Notes: generated by a model not told the origin, from the letters alone. Positions 27,301-36,600 are shown, counted from the stretch's first letter. The stretch is 64,000 nucleotides of DNA from Marinobacter pelagius (GCF_900114925.1 NZ_FOUR01000003.1:248001-312000); one strand, 5' to 3'. Numbers and translations: made by a program.

Positions 27301-27964
27301 AGGCCTGGTAGTAGCGCTGCGCGTCGGCATCGGTACGGGCGGCTTCACCGAGCATGTCATAAGAGTAGGTGTAACCACGCTCAACGTAGTACTTGCCACG
27401 GTCCTGGGCTTCTTCGATGTCGCGACCCAGAACGAACTGGCGCCCCATCTCCTTCATGGCCTGCCCGGCCACGGTGCGAACCACCGGCTCGCCCATACGC
27501 TTGACCAGCTTGCGCAGGGTCTCGCCCACGCTCTGGCGCTCGGAGTCCTTCAGCAGGTTGCTGGTCATCAGCAATGCCACGGTCGCGGAGTTGATCATCC
27601 CGGACTGGGCCTTGCCTACGTGGGCGCCCCAGTTGCCGGAGGTGATCTTGTCTTCGATCAGATCGTGGATGGTGAGGTTATCCGGTACCCGAAGCAGGGC
27701 CTCGGCCAGACACATCAGGGCAACGCCTTCCTTGGTGGTGAGTCCGTATTCCGCCAGGAACTTCTCCATGATGGTCGGGCGGGCATTCTTGCGGACGCTA
27801 CGCACCAGTTCTGCGGCACGGGCGGAGATCGCCTCGCGCTCGGACTGGGACAACTGGGCGTCAGCAATCAGTTTGTGAATCACCGCGTGCTCGTCCGCCA
27901 GATAGTTCTGCCGGATCGCCTGGCGATGCTCGTTGAGGTCAGGATTCACTGACTGCTGTGTCAT
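24338..27964 (-). CDS. putA: PutA, bifunctional proline dehydrogenase / P5C dehydrogenase
   Basis: PutA oxidises proline to glutamate in two steps, using FAD then NAD+. The 1208-residue protein has a helical arm/dimerisation region, a proline dehydrogenase barrel (~200-490, with FNIDAEEQDRLDLSLDVIE and RLVKGAYWDAEIKRAQ), a P5C dehydrogenase domain (~560-990, catalytic Cys in GQRCSALRMLY and Glu in VAETGGLNAMIV) and the extra C-terminal domain of long PutA forms. The N-terminal ribbon-helix-helix repressor domain of E. coli PutA is absent, so it is not an autorepressor. The ATG at 27964 has GAGGG before it; an upstream ATG at 28036 does not. It lies 174 bp downstream of the glutamate dehydrogenase gene on the same strand. 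Confidence 0.95.
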   Translation of the reverse strand: MTQQSVNPDLNEHRQAIRQNYLADEHAVIHKLIADAQLSQSEREAISARAAELVRSVRKNARPTIMEKFLAEYGLTTKEGVALMCLAEALLRVPDNLTIHDLIEDKITSGNWGAHVGKAQSGMINSATVALLMTSNLLKDSERQSVGETLRKLVKRMGEPVVRTVAGQAMKEMGRQFVLGRDIEEAQDRGKYYVERGYTYSYDMLGEAARTDADAQRYYQAYSDAIDSISKNCEGDVRTNPGISVKLSALLARYEYGQKERVMNELMPRALKLAKKAAAANMGFNIDAEEQDRLDLSLDVIEAILSDPELENWDGFGVVVQAFGKRSAQTLNWLYALSEKLDRRIMVRLVKGAYWDAEIKRAQVMGLTDFPVFTRKACSDVSYLSCAKQLLGMTDRIYPQFATHNAHSVSAVLELAKDLDRSQFEFQRLHGMGESLHDQVLQDSGVPCRIYAPVGAHKDLLAYLVRRLLENGANSSFVNQIVDTSITPEEIAKDPIDAVLALGENISSKAIVPPAKIFGDQRRNSKGWDITDPVTIAEIEEGRGKFREHQWKGGPVLAVESSSDEVHEVRNPANPDDLVGHITFTSEADISAALDAAQEGFKGWSARSAEERAACVRKVGDLYEEHAHELFALTTREAGKSLLDAVAEIREAVDFAMYYANEGIRYEKDGEARGVMCCISPWNFPLAIFTGQILANLAAGNAVVAKPAEHTSLLAVRAVELMHEAGIPRDAIQLLPGTGATVGSALTSDARVTGVCFTGSTATAQRINTAMTEHMAPDAPLVAETGGLNAMIVDSTALPEQVVRDVLASSFQSAGQRCSALRMLYVQKDIADNLLEMLYGAMEELGIGDPWQLSTDVGPVIDDPSQKKIVDHCNKFEQAGKLLKKVEVPSKGRFVSPAVLKVSGIEELEEEIFGPVLHVATFAAKDIDKVVDAVNAKGYGLTFGIHSRVDRRIEHIASRIHVGNTYVNRNQIGAIVGSQPFGGEGLSGTGPKAGGPLYVRRFIKGETVEKQSSSSDKVIGADKAQKLINQVASVKAPKPEERQETLKPFFGEVPAPMDKGYLEMPGPTGEQNHLSFHARGVILCLGPDADSAMEQAATALSQGNQVVVIAPDAEKKVADAAKSGLPIVAVNGVLDPDALTELSGFEAVVSVAEKPLLKQYRQALAKRDGALLPIITEHKLDQRYVIERHLCVDTTAAGGNASLIASAE

Positions 27965-28138
27965 AGTTGTACCCTCTTCGCTGTTTGTCTTGTATCGCTC
28001 GCATTTTACCGAGAATGAAAAAGACGATTTGCCCATAAAAATACATAGGGCAACACATTACGACTTTTTTAATAAATCAAAATCCACCAAAGAACTATGA
28101 AAGTGTCACGTTATAGCCATGCTGCCCTTTGTCATGGA

Positions 28139-31100
28139 TCATAGCGCCTCCCTGGAAAGCTCCCTGAGCACGCTGTGTGCCACTGAAAACACCGCACAAT
28201 CCACGTCGTTGGCGGCCTGCATATCCCCGAGCACCCGCTCCCAACGGCCCAACAGCGGCTGCCTTGCACTTCGCCAGGATTCCAGCTTTGCCTCCGGAGT
28301 AGGAACGTCGCCCTCGGCCGAATCGCCCTGAGCCAGCACGGAGGTTGTCAGGCCCCGCAACTGCTGGTCCAGTTCATCCCGATAATGGACCGTTGCCAGC
28401 ACCTGCCAGTGCCCATGGGCCCGATAGCCCCGCATTTGCCGGTCCAGCCAGGTCAGGTTCAGACTCTCCCCCAACCGGAAGTAAACCCAGGCCACGAACT
28501 CCAGATCCTGCCCGAGCTGGCTTGAGATCTCGATCATGTCCATCAACCAGTAACGGCTCTCAGCCGAAGCGCAGTAAGCGGCTAACGCTTCCGGCACCTC
28601 TTTTTCCCTGTATTCAGCATAGTGGCCATACCACCGACTTTCAGGTATGACCGAAGACAACCGCTCGATGGAGGCCAATACATCCGACAAAGCCCCCCGG
28701 TACCGGGCCTGACAGTCAGCCGGGTCCAGGTGGTTGCGCCGGTTGTGCAGCAACCAGGCGGTGCTTCGGGTGACCAGGTGAATGACATCGCTGAAAAGGT
28801 CAGCCTGCACCGACGCATCAACCCGGCCATCCAGTTTTTCAATGGCTTCCCATTGCCGGTCTACGTCGTGGATCTCGACTGAGATCAGGTAGGCGGCGGC
28901 GATGCGGCCTGCATCGGCTCCGGTGGTATTGCGGATCCGCTCCACCCAGGTGATACCCATGCGATTGACGATGTCGTTGGCAATCTGGGTTGCCACGATT
29001 TCGGCTCGCAGCGGGTGCGCCTCGATGGCCTCCGGGAATGCTTCGCGCATGGATACCGGAAAGGCGGAGAAAAGCGCCCGGGAAAACCGTGGATCCCGGA
29101 CAATCGGAGCGGCCATGAGTACCTGTTTGAGCTCTATCTTGGTGTAGGACAGCAATACCGAAAGCTCGGGTCGGGTCAGCCCTCCGGAGCGTTCACGCAG
29201 CTCATCATCGTCCGGCAGGAATTCCAGTGCACGGTCCAGCCGCCCATCCGATTCAAGCCGACGCAGCAGACGCTCATAACCGTCTCGTGATCCGACCTTG
29301 CCGGTGCAGGCCAGACTGAGCGCCATGGCCTGGCGATAATTGTTGCGTAGTACCAATTCCGCCACTTCCGGCGTCATCGCCCGGAGCAGCTGGTTACGCT
29401 CGCCCAGCGTCATTTCATCCCGGGCAACACGCTCGTTCAGGAGGATCTTGATGTTCACTTCATGGTCGGAGCAGTCCACTCCGCCGGCGTTATCGATAAA
29501 GTCAGAATTTGCAGAACCTCCAGCCAGGGCAAAGGTTACCCGACCCCGCTGGGTGACACCGAGATTGCCCCCCTCACCCAGCACACGGCAGCGCAACTCG
29601 GGACTGTCGACCCTGAGTCCGTCGTTGGCCCGGTCCCCGACGTCGTCGTGGGACTCCGAGGACGCCTTGATATAGGTGCCAATGCCGCCGTTCCAGATCA
29701 TGTCCACCGGCGCACGGAGCAGCGCCCGGATCAGTTCGTTGGGTGCCAGACGCTGGGCATTGATGCCCAGAAGCGAGCGCATTTCGGGTGATAACGGAAT
29801 CGACTTGGCGGAGCGGGCAAACACACCCCCGCCTTTGCTGATGAGGCTTCGGTCATAATCGGCCCAGCTGGAGCCCGGCAATGCGAACAGACGATTGCGC
29901 TCGGCAAATGACGCCTCTGCATCCGGGGATGGGTCGACAAAAATGTGCTGGTGATTGAACGCACCCACCAACCGGATATGTTCCGACAGCAACATGCCGT
30001 TGCCGAATACGTCACCGGCCATGTCGCCGATGCCCACCACGGTGAAATCCTCGGCCTGGGTGTCCAGTCCCTTCTCAAGGAAATGGCGCTTCACCGATTC
30101 CCAGGCACCCCGGGCGGTAATGCCCATCTTCTTGTGGTCATAGCCTTCACTGCCGCCGGAGGCAAAGGCATCGCCAAGCCAGAACCCGTACTCCCCGGCC
30201 AGGTGGTTGGCGATATCGGAAAACGTCGCCGTCCCCTTGTCTGCGGCCACCACCAGGTAGGGGTCGTCGTCGTCATGGCGGACCACGCTGGCAGGCGGTA
30301 CAACAGCGCCGTCCTCAAGATTATCGGTAAGATCAAGCAAGCCGCGAATGAAGGTCTGATAACAGGCAATACCCTCAGCCCGAAGCGCCTCCCGATCACC
30401 CTCATCAGGCGGCTGCTTGACGACAAAGCCGCCCTTGGCACCCACCGGCACGATCACCGAGTTCTTGACCTGTTGTGCCTTCACCAGCCCCAGAATCTCG
30501 GTCCGGTAATCCTCGATACGATCGGACCAGCGCAAGCCACCGCGGGCAACCCGGCCGGCTCGCAGGTGGACGCCTTCCACCCGGGGCGAATAGACAAAGA
30601 TCTCGAAACGGGGCCGGGGTTTGGGAATGTCGGGCAGCGAGGATGGGTCAATCTTGAAGGACACGTAGCCCTTTGGCTGGCCGGTTTCCTCCGGCTGGTA
30701 GTAGTTGGTTCTGACCGTGGCCTGGATCAGGGCATGGAAGCGACGAAGGATACGGTCATCATCCAGGCTTTCCACCTGTTCCAGCGCAGCAAGGATCTCC
30801 TTCTCGATTGCCTCGATACGCTGGGCTCGCTCTTCGGCCTCCACATCTTCCGGTTCAAATCTGGCCCTGAACAGGGAGACCAGACTGGCGGTGATATCGA
30901 GATGGCGGGCCAGCGTGTCGGCGATAAAGGGCTGGCTGAAGCCAAAACGCAGCTGCTTGATGTAACGCGCGTATGCCCTCAGCAACGCGACCTCCCGCCA
31001 TCCCAGGCCTGCCGCCATGACCAACTGGTTGAACTCGTCGTTCTCGGCAAAACCGTTCCAGATTTCCCGGAAAGCTTCCTGAACGAGGGGCTTCGCCGTC

Positions 31101-31642
31101 CTGAAATCGGCATTCCGGCACCGGGAATGAAACGCCACCGTAAAGTCACTGACACCAAAGGCCTCACCATCCCGACGCCGGATTGCGTAGGGATGCTCAC
31201 CCAGAACCCGCATCCCGAGATTCTCCAGGATAGGAATCACATCCGACAGGATCACCGGACTGCCCTGGCTGTATAACTTGAAGCTCAGCTGGCCTGCGGC
31301 GTTATCGCCGGAATTATAGAAGCCCATGGGCACATCGGAACTGATGGCGATGGACTGGATCTGGCGAATGTCTTCCAGGGCTTCGGCCACCGGAAAGCGG
31401 GCCCGATACGCCGAAGGGAAACTGCCACTGAAAAGCTGGGCATAACGCCCGCCGAGGGTGTCGCCAAAAATCGTGACAAGCTGGCTGTGGAGGTCATCGT
31501 CCCATGATCGGGATTCCTCCATCATTTTCGCCACTACCTGGCGAAGATCGAGTGAGTCATCGGCTTCGACATTCTGCTCATCAAGGGCATTGGCAAGCTG
31601 TTCCAGCAGGCTTTGTTGTTGTACTGAGCGGGAATCGGTCAT
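28139..31642 (-). CDS. gdhB: NAD-specific glutamate dehydrogenase, large class but N-terminally short
   Basis: This enzyme deaminates glutamate to 2-oxoglutarate with NAD+, feeding the citrate cycle. The 1167-residue protein shows the large-class signatures SWDDDL near its start, then KLYSQGSPVILSDVIPILEN, RGGLRWSDR, VPVGAKGGFVVKQPP and GGIGTYIKA in the catalytic core, and a long helical C-terminus. The usual 180-kDa class is about 1600 residues; this one lacks roughly the first 450, which hold regulatory ACT-like domains. The upstream DNA belongs to the divergent Lrp gene, so the short form is not an annotation error. The ATG at 31642 follows GGAGAAG; an upstream in-frame ATG at 31684 is less likely. 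Together with putA it converts proline to 2-oxoglutarate. Confidence 0.92.
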   Translation of the reverse strand: MTDSRSVQQQSLLEQLANALDEQNVEADDSLDLRQVVAKMMEESRSWDDDLHSQLVTIFGDTLGGRYAQLFSGSFPSAYRARFPVAEALEDIRQIQSIAISSDVPMGFYNSGDNAAGQLSFKLYSQGSPVILSDVIPILENLGMRVLGEHPYAIRRRDGEAFGVSDFTVAFHSRCRNADFRTAKPLVQEAFREIWNGFAENDEFNQLVMAAGLGWREVALLRAYARYIKQLRFGFSQPFIADTLARHLDITASLVSLFRARFEPEDVEAEERAQRIEAIEKEILAALEQVESLDDDRILRRFHALIQATVRTNYYQPEETGQPKGYVSFKIDPSSLPDIPKPRPRFEIFVYSPRVEGVHLRAGRVARGGLRWSDRIEDYRTEILGLVKAQQVKNSVIVPVGAKGGFVVKQPPDEGDREALRAEGIACYQTFIRGLLDLTDNLEDGAVVPPASVVRHDDDDPYLVVAADKGTATFSDIANHLAGEYGFWLGDAFASGGSEGYDHKKMGITARGAWESVKRHFLEKGLDTQAEDFTVVGIGDMAGDVFGNGMLLSEHIRLVGAFNHQHIFVDPSPDAEASFAERNRLFALPGSSWADYDRSLISKGGGVFARSAKSIPLSPEMRSLLGINAQRLAPNELIRALLRAPVDMIWNGGIGTYIKASSESHDDVGDRANDGLRVDSPELRCRVLGEGGNLGVTQRGRVTFALAGGSANSDFIDNAGGVDCSDHEVNIKILLNERVARDEMTLGERNQLLRAMTPEVAELVLRNNYRQAMALSLACTGKVGSRDGYERLLRRLESDGRLDRALEFLPDDDELRERSGGLTRPELSVLLSYTKIELKQVLMAAPIVRDPRFSRALFSAFPVSMREAFPEAIEAHPLRAEIVATQIANDIVNRMGITWVERIRNTTGADAGRIAAAYLISVEIHDVDRQWEAIEKLDGRVDASVQADLFSDVIHLVTRSTAWLLHNRRNHLDPADCQARYRGALSDVLASIERLSSVIPESRWYGHYAEYREKEVPEALAAYCASAESRYWLMDMIEISSQLGQDLEFVAWVYFRLGESLNLTWLDRQMRGYRAHGHWQVLATVHYRDELDQQLRGLTTSVLAQGDSAEGDVPTPEAKLESWRSARQPLLGRWERVLGDMQAANDVDCAVFSVAHSVLRELSREAL

Positions 31643-31801
31643 CAATCTTCTCCGGGCGGTATCCACAGGGCGATACGGATTCATGCCAATCCAGTATACT
31701 CAAGACCCGAAAGTCACTTTGACCATATAGTTTCAAAACGCAGGAAATTCGCTTATATTGGAATCTTTACATAGACATTAAGCTTGGCAGGAGACCAAAT
31801 T

Positions 31802-32254
31802 ATGGTCGAACTGGATAGAATTGATCATTCGATTATCAGGGAATTACAGAAGAATTCCCGGATCACCATCACCGAACTCGCCACGCGGGTGGGTCTCTCC
31901 AAGACACCCTGCCAGGTTCGCATGCGGCGACTGGAAGATCAGGGCTACATCACCGGCTACACCGCCCTGGTAAACCATACCAAGCTGGGACTGAGTCACG
32001 TTGCCTTTGCCCACGTCACCCTTTCCGACACCAGCAGCAGTGCACTCGCCGCCTTTAACGAGGCCGTCAAGGAAGTTTCCCTGGTGGAGCAGTGCCACAT
32101 GATGGCAGCGAACTTTGATTACCTGCTGAAGATCCGGACACGTAACATGGCCGAGTACCGGCAGGTACTCGGGGAGCAGATCTCCAGCCTGCCCCACGTG
32201 CTGCAGACCAGTACCTTTGTGGTCATGGAAAATGTGAAGGACACAGGCATCTGA
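31802..32254 (+). CDS. Lrp/AsnC-family regulator, likely of proline/glutamate catabolism
   Basis: The 150-residue protein has the Lrp winged helix-turn-helix (LDRIDHSIIRELQKNSRITI, then ELATRVGLSKTPCQVRMRRL) and a C-terminal ligand-binding RAM domain (~65-145). It starts 160 bp from gdhB in the opposite direction, with gdhB and putA in series beyond. In many proteobacteria an Lrp-type activator (PutR/BkdR-like) next to putA responds to proline, and PutA here cannot repress itself, so that role is the best guess. AGGAG precedes the ATG at 31802; an earlier in-frame start at 31784 is unlikely. Confidence 0.88.
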   Translation: MVELDRIDHSIIRELQKNSRITITELATRVGLSKTPCQVRMRRLEDQGYITGYTALVNHTKLGLSHVAFAHVTLSDTSSSALAAFNEAVKEVSLVEQCHMMAANFDYLLKIRTRNMAEYRQVLGEQISSLPHVLQTSTFVVMENVKDTGI

Positions 32255-32271
32255 ACAAAGGAAGAGAACGA

Positions 32272-33024
32272 TCAGCTGACAGCCTCAAGCCCGAGCTCAT
32301 GCTTGTACAACACATTGCCCAGCCCCAGCACGATCCGTTCCACGGAGACATCGGCAGACACGGGACTCTCACCGGGTTTTGACCGGGCTTCCAGGATCAG
32401 CACCATCCTGAGCAAGTCCAGAAGTCGGATGACCAGGTCCAGGATGTCGAAGTCGTCCGGCGCTGCCGCCATCTCGCGAATCACAAACGCTTTCGCGGAC
32501 TCAACAATGAACGCCTGATGGGCGTCGAGGGCACGGGTGTCCAGAGTGCGGACCGACTCGAAGCGCTCCTCCCGCTCCCGCCGGATCGCCTCCATGCATA
32601 GATCCCGGGAATGCTCCGGAGACTCCTCCTGGCGCAACAGGCCGGCCAACCGGAAATCCACCGTGCCCTCATGGCGCAGCTCCTCGAATTCTTCTTCGAG
32701 GCTCTTGCGGGCATGGGGCAGATACTTGCGAACAGCCCGTTCCCGGGCCGCGATCAGGTCATCGAGGGACGCGGCGTTCACCATGCCGGTCATGACCTGC
32801 ACGCAATACACCAGGTGTTCCCAGATCTCCGTCGTGATCCGCTCCGGATCGGCAGGCAACACCCGGGCAATGGAAACAAAGCGGAAATACAGCGTGGTGA
32901 CTTCCTGTTCGCTGAACCCGGATGTCCGGATAATCTCGGGCAGACCGATACGCTCCACGTCTTTGAGCAGGCGTGGAAGCAGGATCAGCACGTAGTGCCG
33001 GGCACCTTCAGACAGGATTGTCAT
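32272..33024 (-). CDS. Conserved hypothetical cytoplasmic protein
   Basis: I do not recognise this family. The 250-residue protein has no signal peptide or membrane helix and looks wholly alpha-helical, with charged stretches (RKSLEEEFEELRHEG, RREREERFESVRTLDTR) that could form coiled coils. The start at 33024 gives a natural N-terminus (MTILSEGARHYVLI). A longer start at 33078 adds 18 residues that look non-native. It converges with the Lrp gene and is divergent from the spermidine-synthase-like gene, so its context gives no function. Confidence 0.7.
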   Translation of the reverse strand: MTILSEGARHYVLILLPRLLKDVERIGLPEIIRTSGFSEQEVTTLYFRFVSIARVLPADPERITTEIWEHLVYCVQVMTGMVNAASLDDLIAARERAVRKYLPHARKSLEEEFEELRHEGTVDFRLAGLLRQEESPEHSRDLCMEAIRREREERFESVRTLDTRALDAHQAFIVESAKAFVIREMAAAPDDFDILDLVIRLLDLLRMVLILEARSKPGESPVSADVSVERIVLGLGNVLYKHELGLEAVS

Positions 33025-33120
33025 AACAACGGACCTGCACGAACTCTCGCAATCGGATAATCTCCATGGGCCGGGCAATAAGCCCCTTACTCACACCATA
33101 GCCGATAACCACACATTTTC

Positions 33121-33879
33121 ATGATGCCGATACCTGAAATCCGGGGTGAAATTGTCCACGTGACCCGGGATGCCCTGGGCAACATCCTGGTCATTGACGA
33201 CCGCAAGCACCGGGTACTGAGCTTTGACTCCATCTTCGAGCAGAGCAAGATCGCCCGGGCCACGCCGTACCTGCCAGTGCATGAATACAGCCGCGCCATG
33301 CTCATACCCGCGGCGTTCACCGAGCCGGCCCATGTGACCGTGCTCGGCCTTGGGGGAGGTGCCCTGGCCCACGGCCTGTATCGACTGTTTCCGGAGTGCC
33401 GGGTTCACGTCATTGAGCTGCGCCCGAAAGTCCTCGAAATAGCGCGGGAGTGGTTTGCACTGCCGGATTCCGATCGGATGGAGGTCACCATCGCCGATGC
33501 CCGCAAGGCGGTCGCGGAACTCCCTCCGGCCAGTACCAATATGATCTTCACCGACTTGTACAACGCCGATCGCATGAGCCCCGCCCAGGCCCAGCGCCGA
33601 TTCATCAAGGATTGCTGCACCGCGCTCACCGACAATGGCTGGCTGATCCTGAACTACCACAAGGTCCCGGATGAAAGCGGCAGTCTGTTCCGGGAACTGG
33701 TGCGCCAGTTCCCCTGCCTGCTGTACTTCCACAGCAAGACCAACAACACCGTCATTTACGGCTGCAAGGAACCTTTCTACCCCTGGCCCCTGGATGTACC
33801 GCACCTGAAGGAATTGGAGGAACGTTTGCCCATCGGCTGGCGCAAGCTGATGAAGAAGCTTTCGATGGTGGAGGACTGA
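33121..33879 (+). CDS. Spermidine synthase-like methyltransferase-fold protein
   Basis: The 252-residue protein has the Rossmann-type fold of polyamine synthases: TVLGLGGGALAHGLYRLFP as the nucleotide loop, then VHVIELRPKVLEIAREWF and FTDLYNAD at the catalytic region. The N-terminal beta domain of true SpeE is short here. Many such proteins lack the aminopropyltransferase residues and have no known substrate, so polyamine synthesis is not claimed. ATG at 33121 or the adjacent one at 33124 could start the gene. Confidence 0.82.
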   Translation: MMPIPEIRGEIVHVTRDALGNILVIDDRKHRVLSFDSIFEQSKIARATPYLPVHEYSRAMLIPAAFTEPAHVTVLGLGGGALAHGLYRLFPECRVHVIELRPKVLEIAREWFALPDSDRMEVTIADARKAVAELPPASTNMIFTDLYNADRMSPAQAQRRFIKDCCTALTDNGWLILNYHKVPDESGSLFRELVRQFPCLLYFHSKTNNTVIYGCKEPFYPWPLDVPHLKELEERLPIGWRKLMKKLSMVED

Positions 33880-33886
33880 GCCGGAA

Positions 33887-34612
33887 TCACAGGTTCTTCA
33901 GATAACCCAGCCCCAACTGCCCCATCTGGCGACTGATCCAGTTAACCCGCTCCCAGACATACGCCGATGGCTGGTCTGCGCGGAAAACCTTGGGGTTGGG
34001 CAACACCGCAGCGAGCATGGCGGCCTCGGTTCGGGACAACTGGTTTGCCGGAATCCCGAAAAAGACCCGGCTCGCCGCCTCGACTCCATAGATACCCGGC
34101 CCGAACTCCGCAATGTTTAGGTAGACCTCAAGGATACGCTCTTTCGGCCACAACACCTCCAGGGTAACCGCAAGCCCCGCCTCCAGGGCTTTCCGGACAA
34201 AACTCCGGCCATTCCACAGGAAAAGATTCTTCGCGGTCTGCTGGGTAATGGTGCTGGCACCACGCAGCCCCTCACCCTGGATGTATTCCTCCAAGGCGCT
34301 GTGAATAGCGCTGAAATCCACGCCCCATTGCTCCGGGAAACGCTGGTCCTCACTGGCAACAACGGCCAGGGGCATCCAGGGTGAGATCTGTTCGTAGGGG
34401 ACCCACTCCTGGCGGATATCCTGATCGGGATGATCGAGCCAGTACCCGATTATGAAGGCTGAGGTCGGCGGGTTCACGAACCGGAACAGAAGCAGCAGGA
34501 GCACCGAGGCGGCGAGCGCCCCCAAAAAGCTCCAGGCCAACCAGCGGAAGGCTTTTCGAACCAAGGATTCAGGCCTCCGGCGCGCCATTGTAGAATTGCT
34601 TTTCGAAGGCAT
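33887..34612 (-). CDS. mtgA: Monofunctional peptidoglycan glycosyltransferase
   Basis: MtgA polymerises lipid II into glycan strands. The 241-residue protein has one N-terminal membrane helix (~22-45) and a GT51 domain with the catalytic glutamate in [16 protein letters not shown]. The GT51 boxes [38 protein letters not shown] and the closing [16 protein letters not shown] follow in order. Length matches MtgA and there is no transpeptidase domain. It converges with the spermidine-synthase-like gene. Confidence 0.95.
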   Translation of the reverse strand: MPSKSNSTMARRRPESLVRKAFRWLAWSFLGALAASVLLLLLFRFVNPPTSAFIIGYWLDHPDQDIRQEWVPYEQISPWMPLAVVASEDQRFPEQWGVDFSAIHSALEEYIQGEGLRGASTITQQTAKNLFLWNGRSFVRKALEAGLAVTLEVLWPKERILEVYLNIAEFGPGIYGVEAASRVFFGIPANQLSRTEAAMLAAVLPNPKVFRADQPSAYVWERVNWISRQMGQLGLGYLKNL

Positions 34613-34749
34613 CGGTTAAAATGGGCTTGGCAGGTCTCTCTGGCATGGATGCCATACTCTTCCGGAAATCTGACGAGGCATTACTATACCGGGCAACCTT
34701 GCACCAAAACACCGGCTACAGATTACCTGATCGTTAGTATGATTAAGCT

Positions 34750-35445
34750 ATGAAACTCTCACGCATCCTCAGCAATCAGAACGGCATCAGCCGCCGCCAG
34801 GCCAATCTTCTGCTTGCTGCCGGCCGTGTTCGCGTTGATGGCGAAATCTGCCGGGACGGTGGCCTCGAAATAAGTCGATTCCGGGAGGTCTGCATTGATC
34901 AGGAGCTCATACAGCGCGCGGCCCCGGCCTATTACCTGATGTTGAACAAACCGGCTGGTTATCTGAGTGCTACCGAAGATCCGGTGCATCCCACCGTGAT
35001 GGAACTGATCGAGCCCACCCTGCGCGATCACCTGCACATCGGCGGCCGCCTGGACCGTGCCAGCACCGGACTGTTGATCCTGAGCAGTGACGGCCTGTGG
35101 TCTCGGCGATTGACCGAGCCCAGGGTAAAGATCCCCAAGGTCTACCGGGTCACCACCGCCTACACGATTTCTCCTGAGACCGCCGACCGCTTCGCCGAAG
35201 GCATCTGGTTTGGCTACGAACAGCTCAGAACGTCTCCGGCCCGACTGGAACAGATGGGGCCGACAGAGGCGAGGCTTACCATCTACGAGGGACGCTACCA
35301 CCAGGTCAAGCGCATGTTCCATGCGGTAGGCAACCGGATTACCTCATTGCACCGGGAAAGCATGGGCAGGCTGGTGCTGGATCGGGAACTTGCCGTCGGC
35401 AACTATCGGCCTTTGACCAGCGATGAGATCAGCTCGGTGTTTTGA
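34750..35445 (+). CDS. rsuA: 16S rRNA pseudouridine(516) synthase
   Basis: RsuA converts U516 of 16S rRNA to pseudouridine. The 231-residue protein has an N-terminal S4 RNA-binding domain (RRQANLLLAAGRVRVDGEIC) and the catalytic motif GGRLDRASTGLLIL, in which the aspartate is residue 102, the same number as in E. coli RsuA. The motif IYEGRYHQVKRMFHAVGN closes the fold. It differs from RluB/RluE paralogues mainly in N-terminal detail, so the exact target is likely rather than certain. Confidence 0.9.
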   Translation: MKLSRILSNQNGISRRQANLLLAAGRVRVDGEICRDGGLEISRFREVCIDQELIQRAAPAYYLMLNKPAGYLSATEDPVHPTVMELIEPTLRDHLHIGGRLDRASTGLLILSSDGLWSRRLTEPRVKIPKVYRVTTAYTISPETADRFAEGIWFGYEQLRTSPARLEQMGPTEARLTIYEGRYHQVKRMFHAVGNRITSLHRESMGRLVLDRELAVGNYRPLTSDEISSVF

Positions 35446-35469
35446 CCATCGAAAGCACAGAAACGAGGC

Positions 35470-35835
35470 TCAACCCTGCCCGGAGAGTCTCCGATCCACC
35501 CAGGAGTGATAAAGCCGTGCCAATAGAGGACGAATCACCGGCAGGCCAATCAACCAGGCCAGCGGCTTCAGTACCGGGACGCGGGACATCAACAGGATGT
35601 AGGCGTCCATCTCCCGGTGAATGGTGCCTTCACTGTCTTTCACATGCAGCTCACGTAGAGCGCTGTCCGGATCGATACCTTCCTGGCGCAACACCTCATC
35701 ACGGCCGGTAATATCCAGCCACTCAACGGACTCGCCGGTCTTCCCGGCCAGCTTTTCATACCACCGGCGATCCTTGATACAGGCAGGGCATGAACCGTCG
35801 TAGTACACCACGAGTTTGCCAGAGGAATGCTTCAT
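35470..35835 (-). CDS. DCC-family thiol-disulfide oxidoreductase-like protein (DUF393)
   Basis: The 121-residue protein opens with the family motif YYDGSCPACIKDRRWY (CPAC) and continues with WLDITGRDEVL and HREMDAYILL, the usual DUF393 order. The fold is thioredoxin-like, but the redox role is unproven. The ATG at 35835 has GGGGGAGG upstream; an in-frame start at 35850 would include that site. It lies between rsuA (convergent) and efpL. Confidence 0.85.
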   Translation of the reverse strand: MKHSSGKLVVYYDGSCPACIKDRRWYEKLAGKTGESVEWLDITGRDEVLRQEGIDPDSALRELHVKDSEGTIHREMDAYILLMSRVPVLKPLAWLIGLPVIRPLLARLYHSWVDRRLSGQG

Positions 35836-35957
35836 AGCGTCCTCCCCCAAAGGTTGGGAATGACACTATTACCCTAACACGAAATCAGGGCGCGGGTGCC
35901 GGATTGCCAGCGACTGAAACCAGGCCCGGCAACGTACCCTCGCCCTGATGGTGCAGA

Positions 35958-36524
35958 TCAGGCCCGGCTCAGGAACTTCCGCTCTTCCACGTTGATCTTG
36001 ATGCGGTCACCGGTGGAGATGTGCTCGGGCACCTGAACCACGAGGCCCGTGGTCAGCCTGGCCGGCTTGGTCCGGGCGGTGGCGGAACCACCTTTGACAG
36101 AGGGGTCGGTTTCTTCGATCTCAAGTTCGACCGTCGGCGGCAGGTCGAGGGCCACCGGGGAATCGCTGACGAGAATAACCATCAGCCCTTCAGTGTCCTC
36201 GCTGATGAACAGAAGCTCGTCGGCGATTGCTTCCTTGTTGAGCATGTACTGGGTGAAATCCTCAGTATCCATGAAGACGTACTCGTCACCGTCGGCGTAC
36301 GAGAAGGTGGCCGGCCGGCGAACCAGGTCGGCCTGGTTCAGCATGTCGGAGTCCTTGAAGGTTTCGTCCAGCTTCTGGCCGGTCACCACATCGTACATAC
36401 GCATGCGGTAAAGGCTACCTCCGGCCCGCCCCTGGGGCACGGAGCGCTCGATATCCTTGACGAAGTAAACCCGTCCCTCGTACTCAACGGCCTGATTCTT
36501 TTTGATTTCACTGGCTTTTGGCAT
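35958..36524 (-). CDS. efpL: Elongation factor P-like protein EfpL (YeiP)
   Basis: EfpL binds stalled ribosomes and helps form difficult peptide bonds such as polyproline. The 188-residue protein has the three beta-barrel domains of the EF-P family and the YeiP-specific pieces [32 protein letters not shown] and NEYVFMD-like [11 protein letters not shown]. The loop that holds the modified lysine in EF-P reads PQGRAGGS, with arginine at the tip, as in EfpL. The ending [17 protein letters not shown] is also typical. No EF-P modification gene is nearby, as expected for an unmodified factor. Confidence 0.93.
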   Translation of the reverse strand: MPKASEIKKNQAVEYEGRVYFVKDIERSVPQGRAGGSLYRMRMYDVVTGQKLDETFKDSDMLNQADLVRRPATFSYADGDEYVFMDTEDFTQYMLNKEAIADELLFISEDTEGLMVILVSDSPVALDLPPTVELEIEETDPSVKGGSATARTKPARLTTGLVVQVPEHISTGDRIKINVEERKFLSRA

Positions 36525-36600
36525 TGCTTGTGGTCCCGAAAAAAATGAAAACTAGGGAGCCTGATATACCACGACTTCGGACGATAAGCGATAGCGACAA

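Noticed and set aside
29945..31276. Long plus-strand frame (443 codons) opposite the glutamate dehydrogenase gene
   Set aside because: It mirrors conserved coding sequence of the dehydrogenase and has no recognisable motif or ribosome-binding site.
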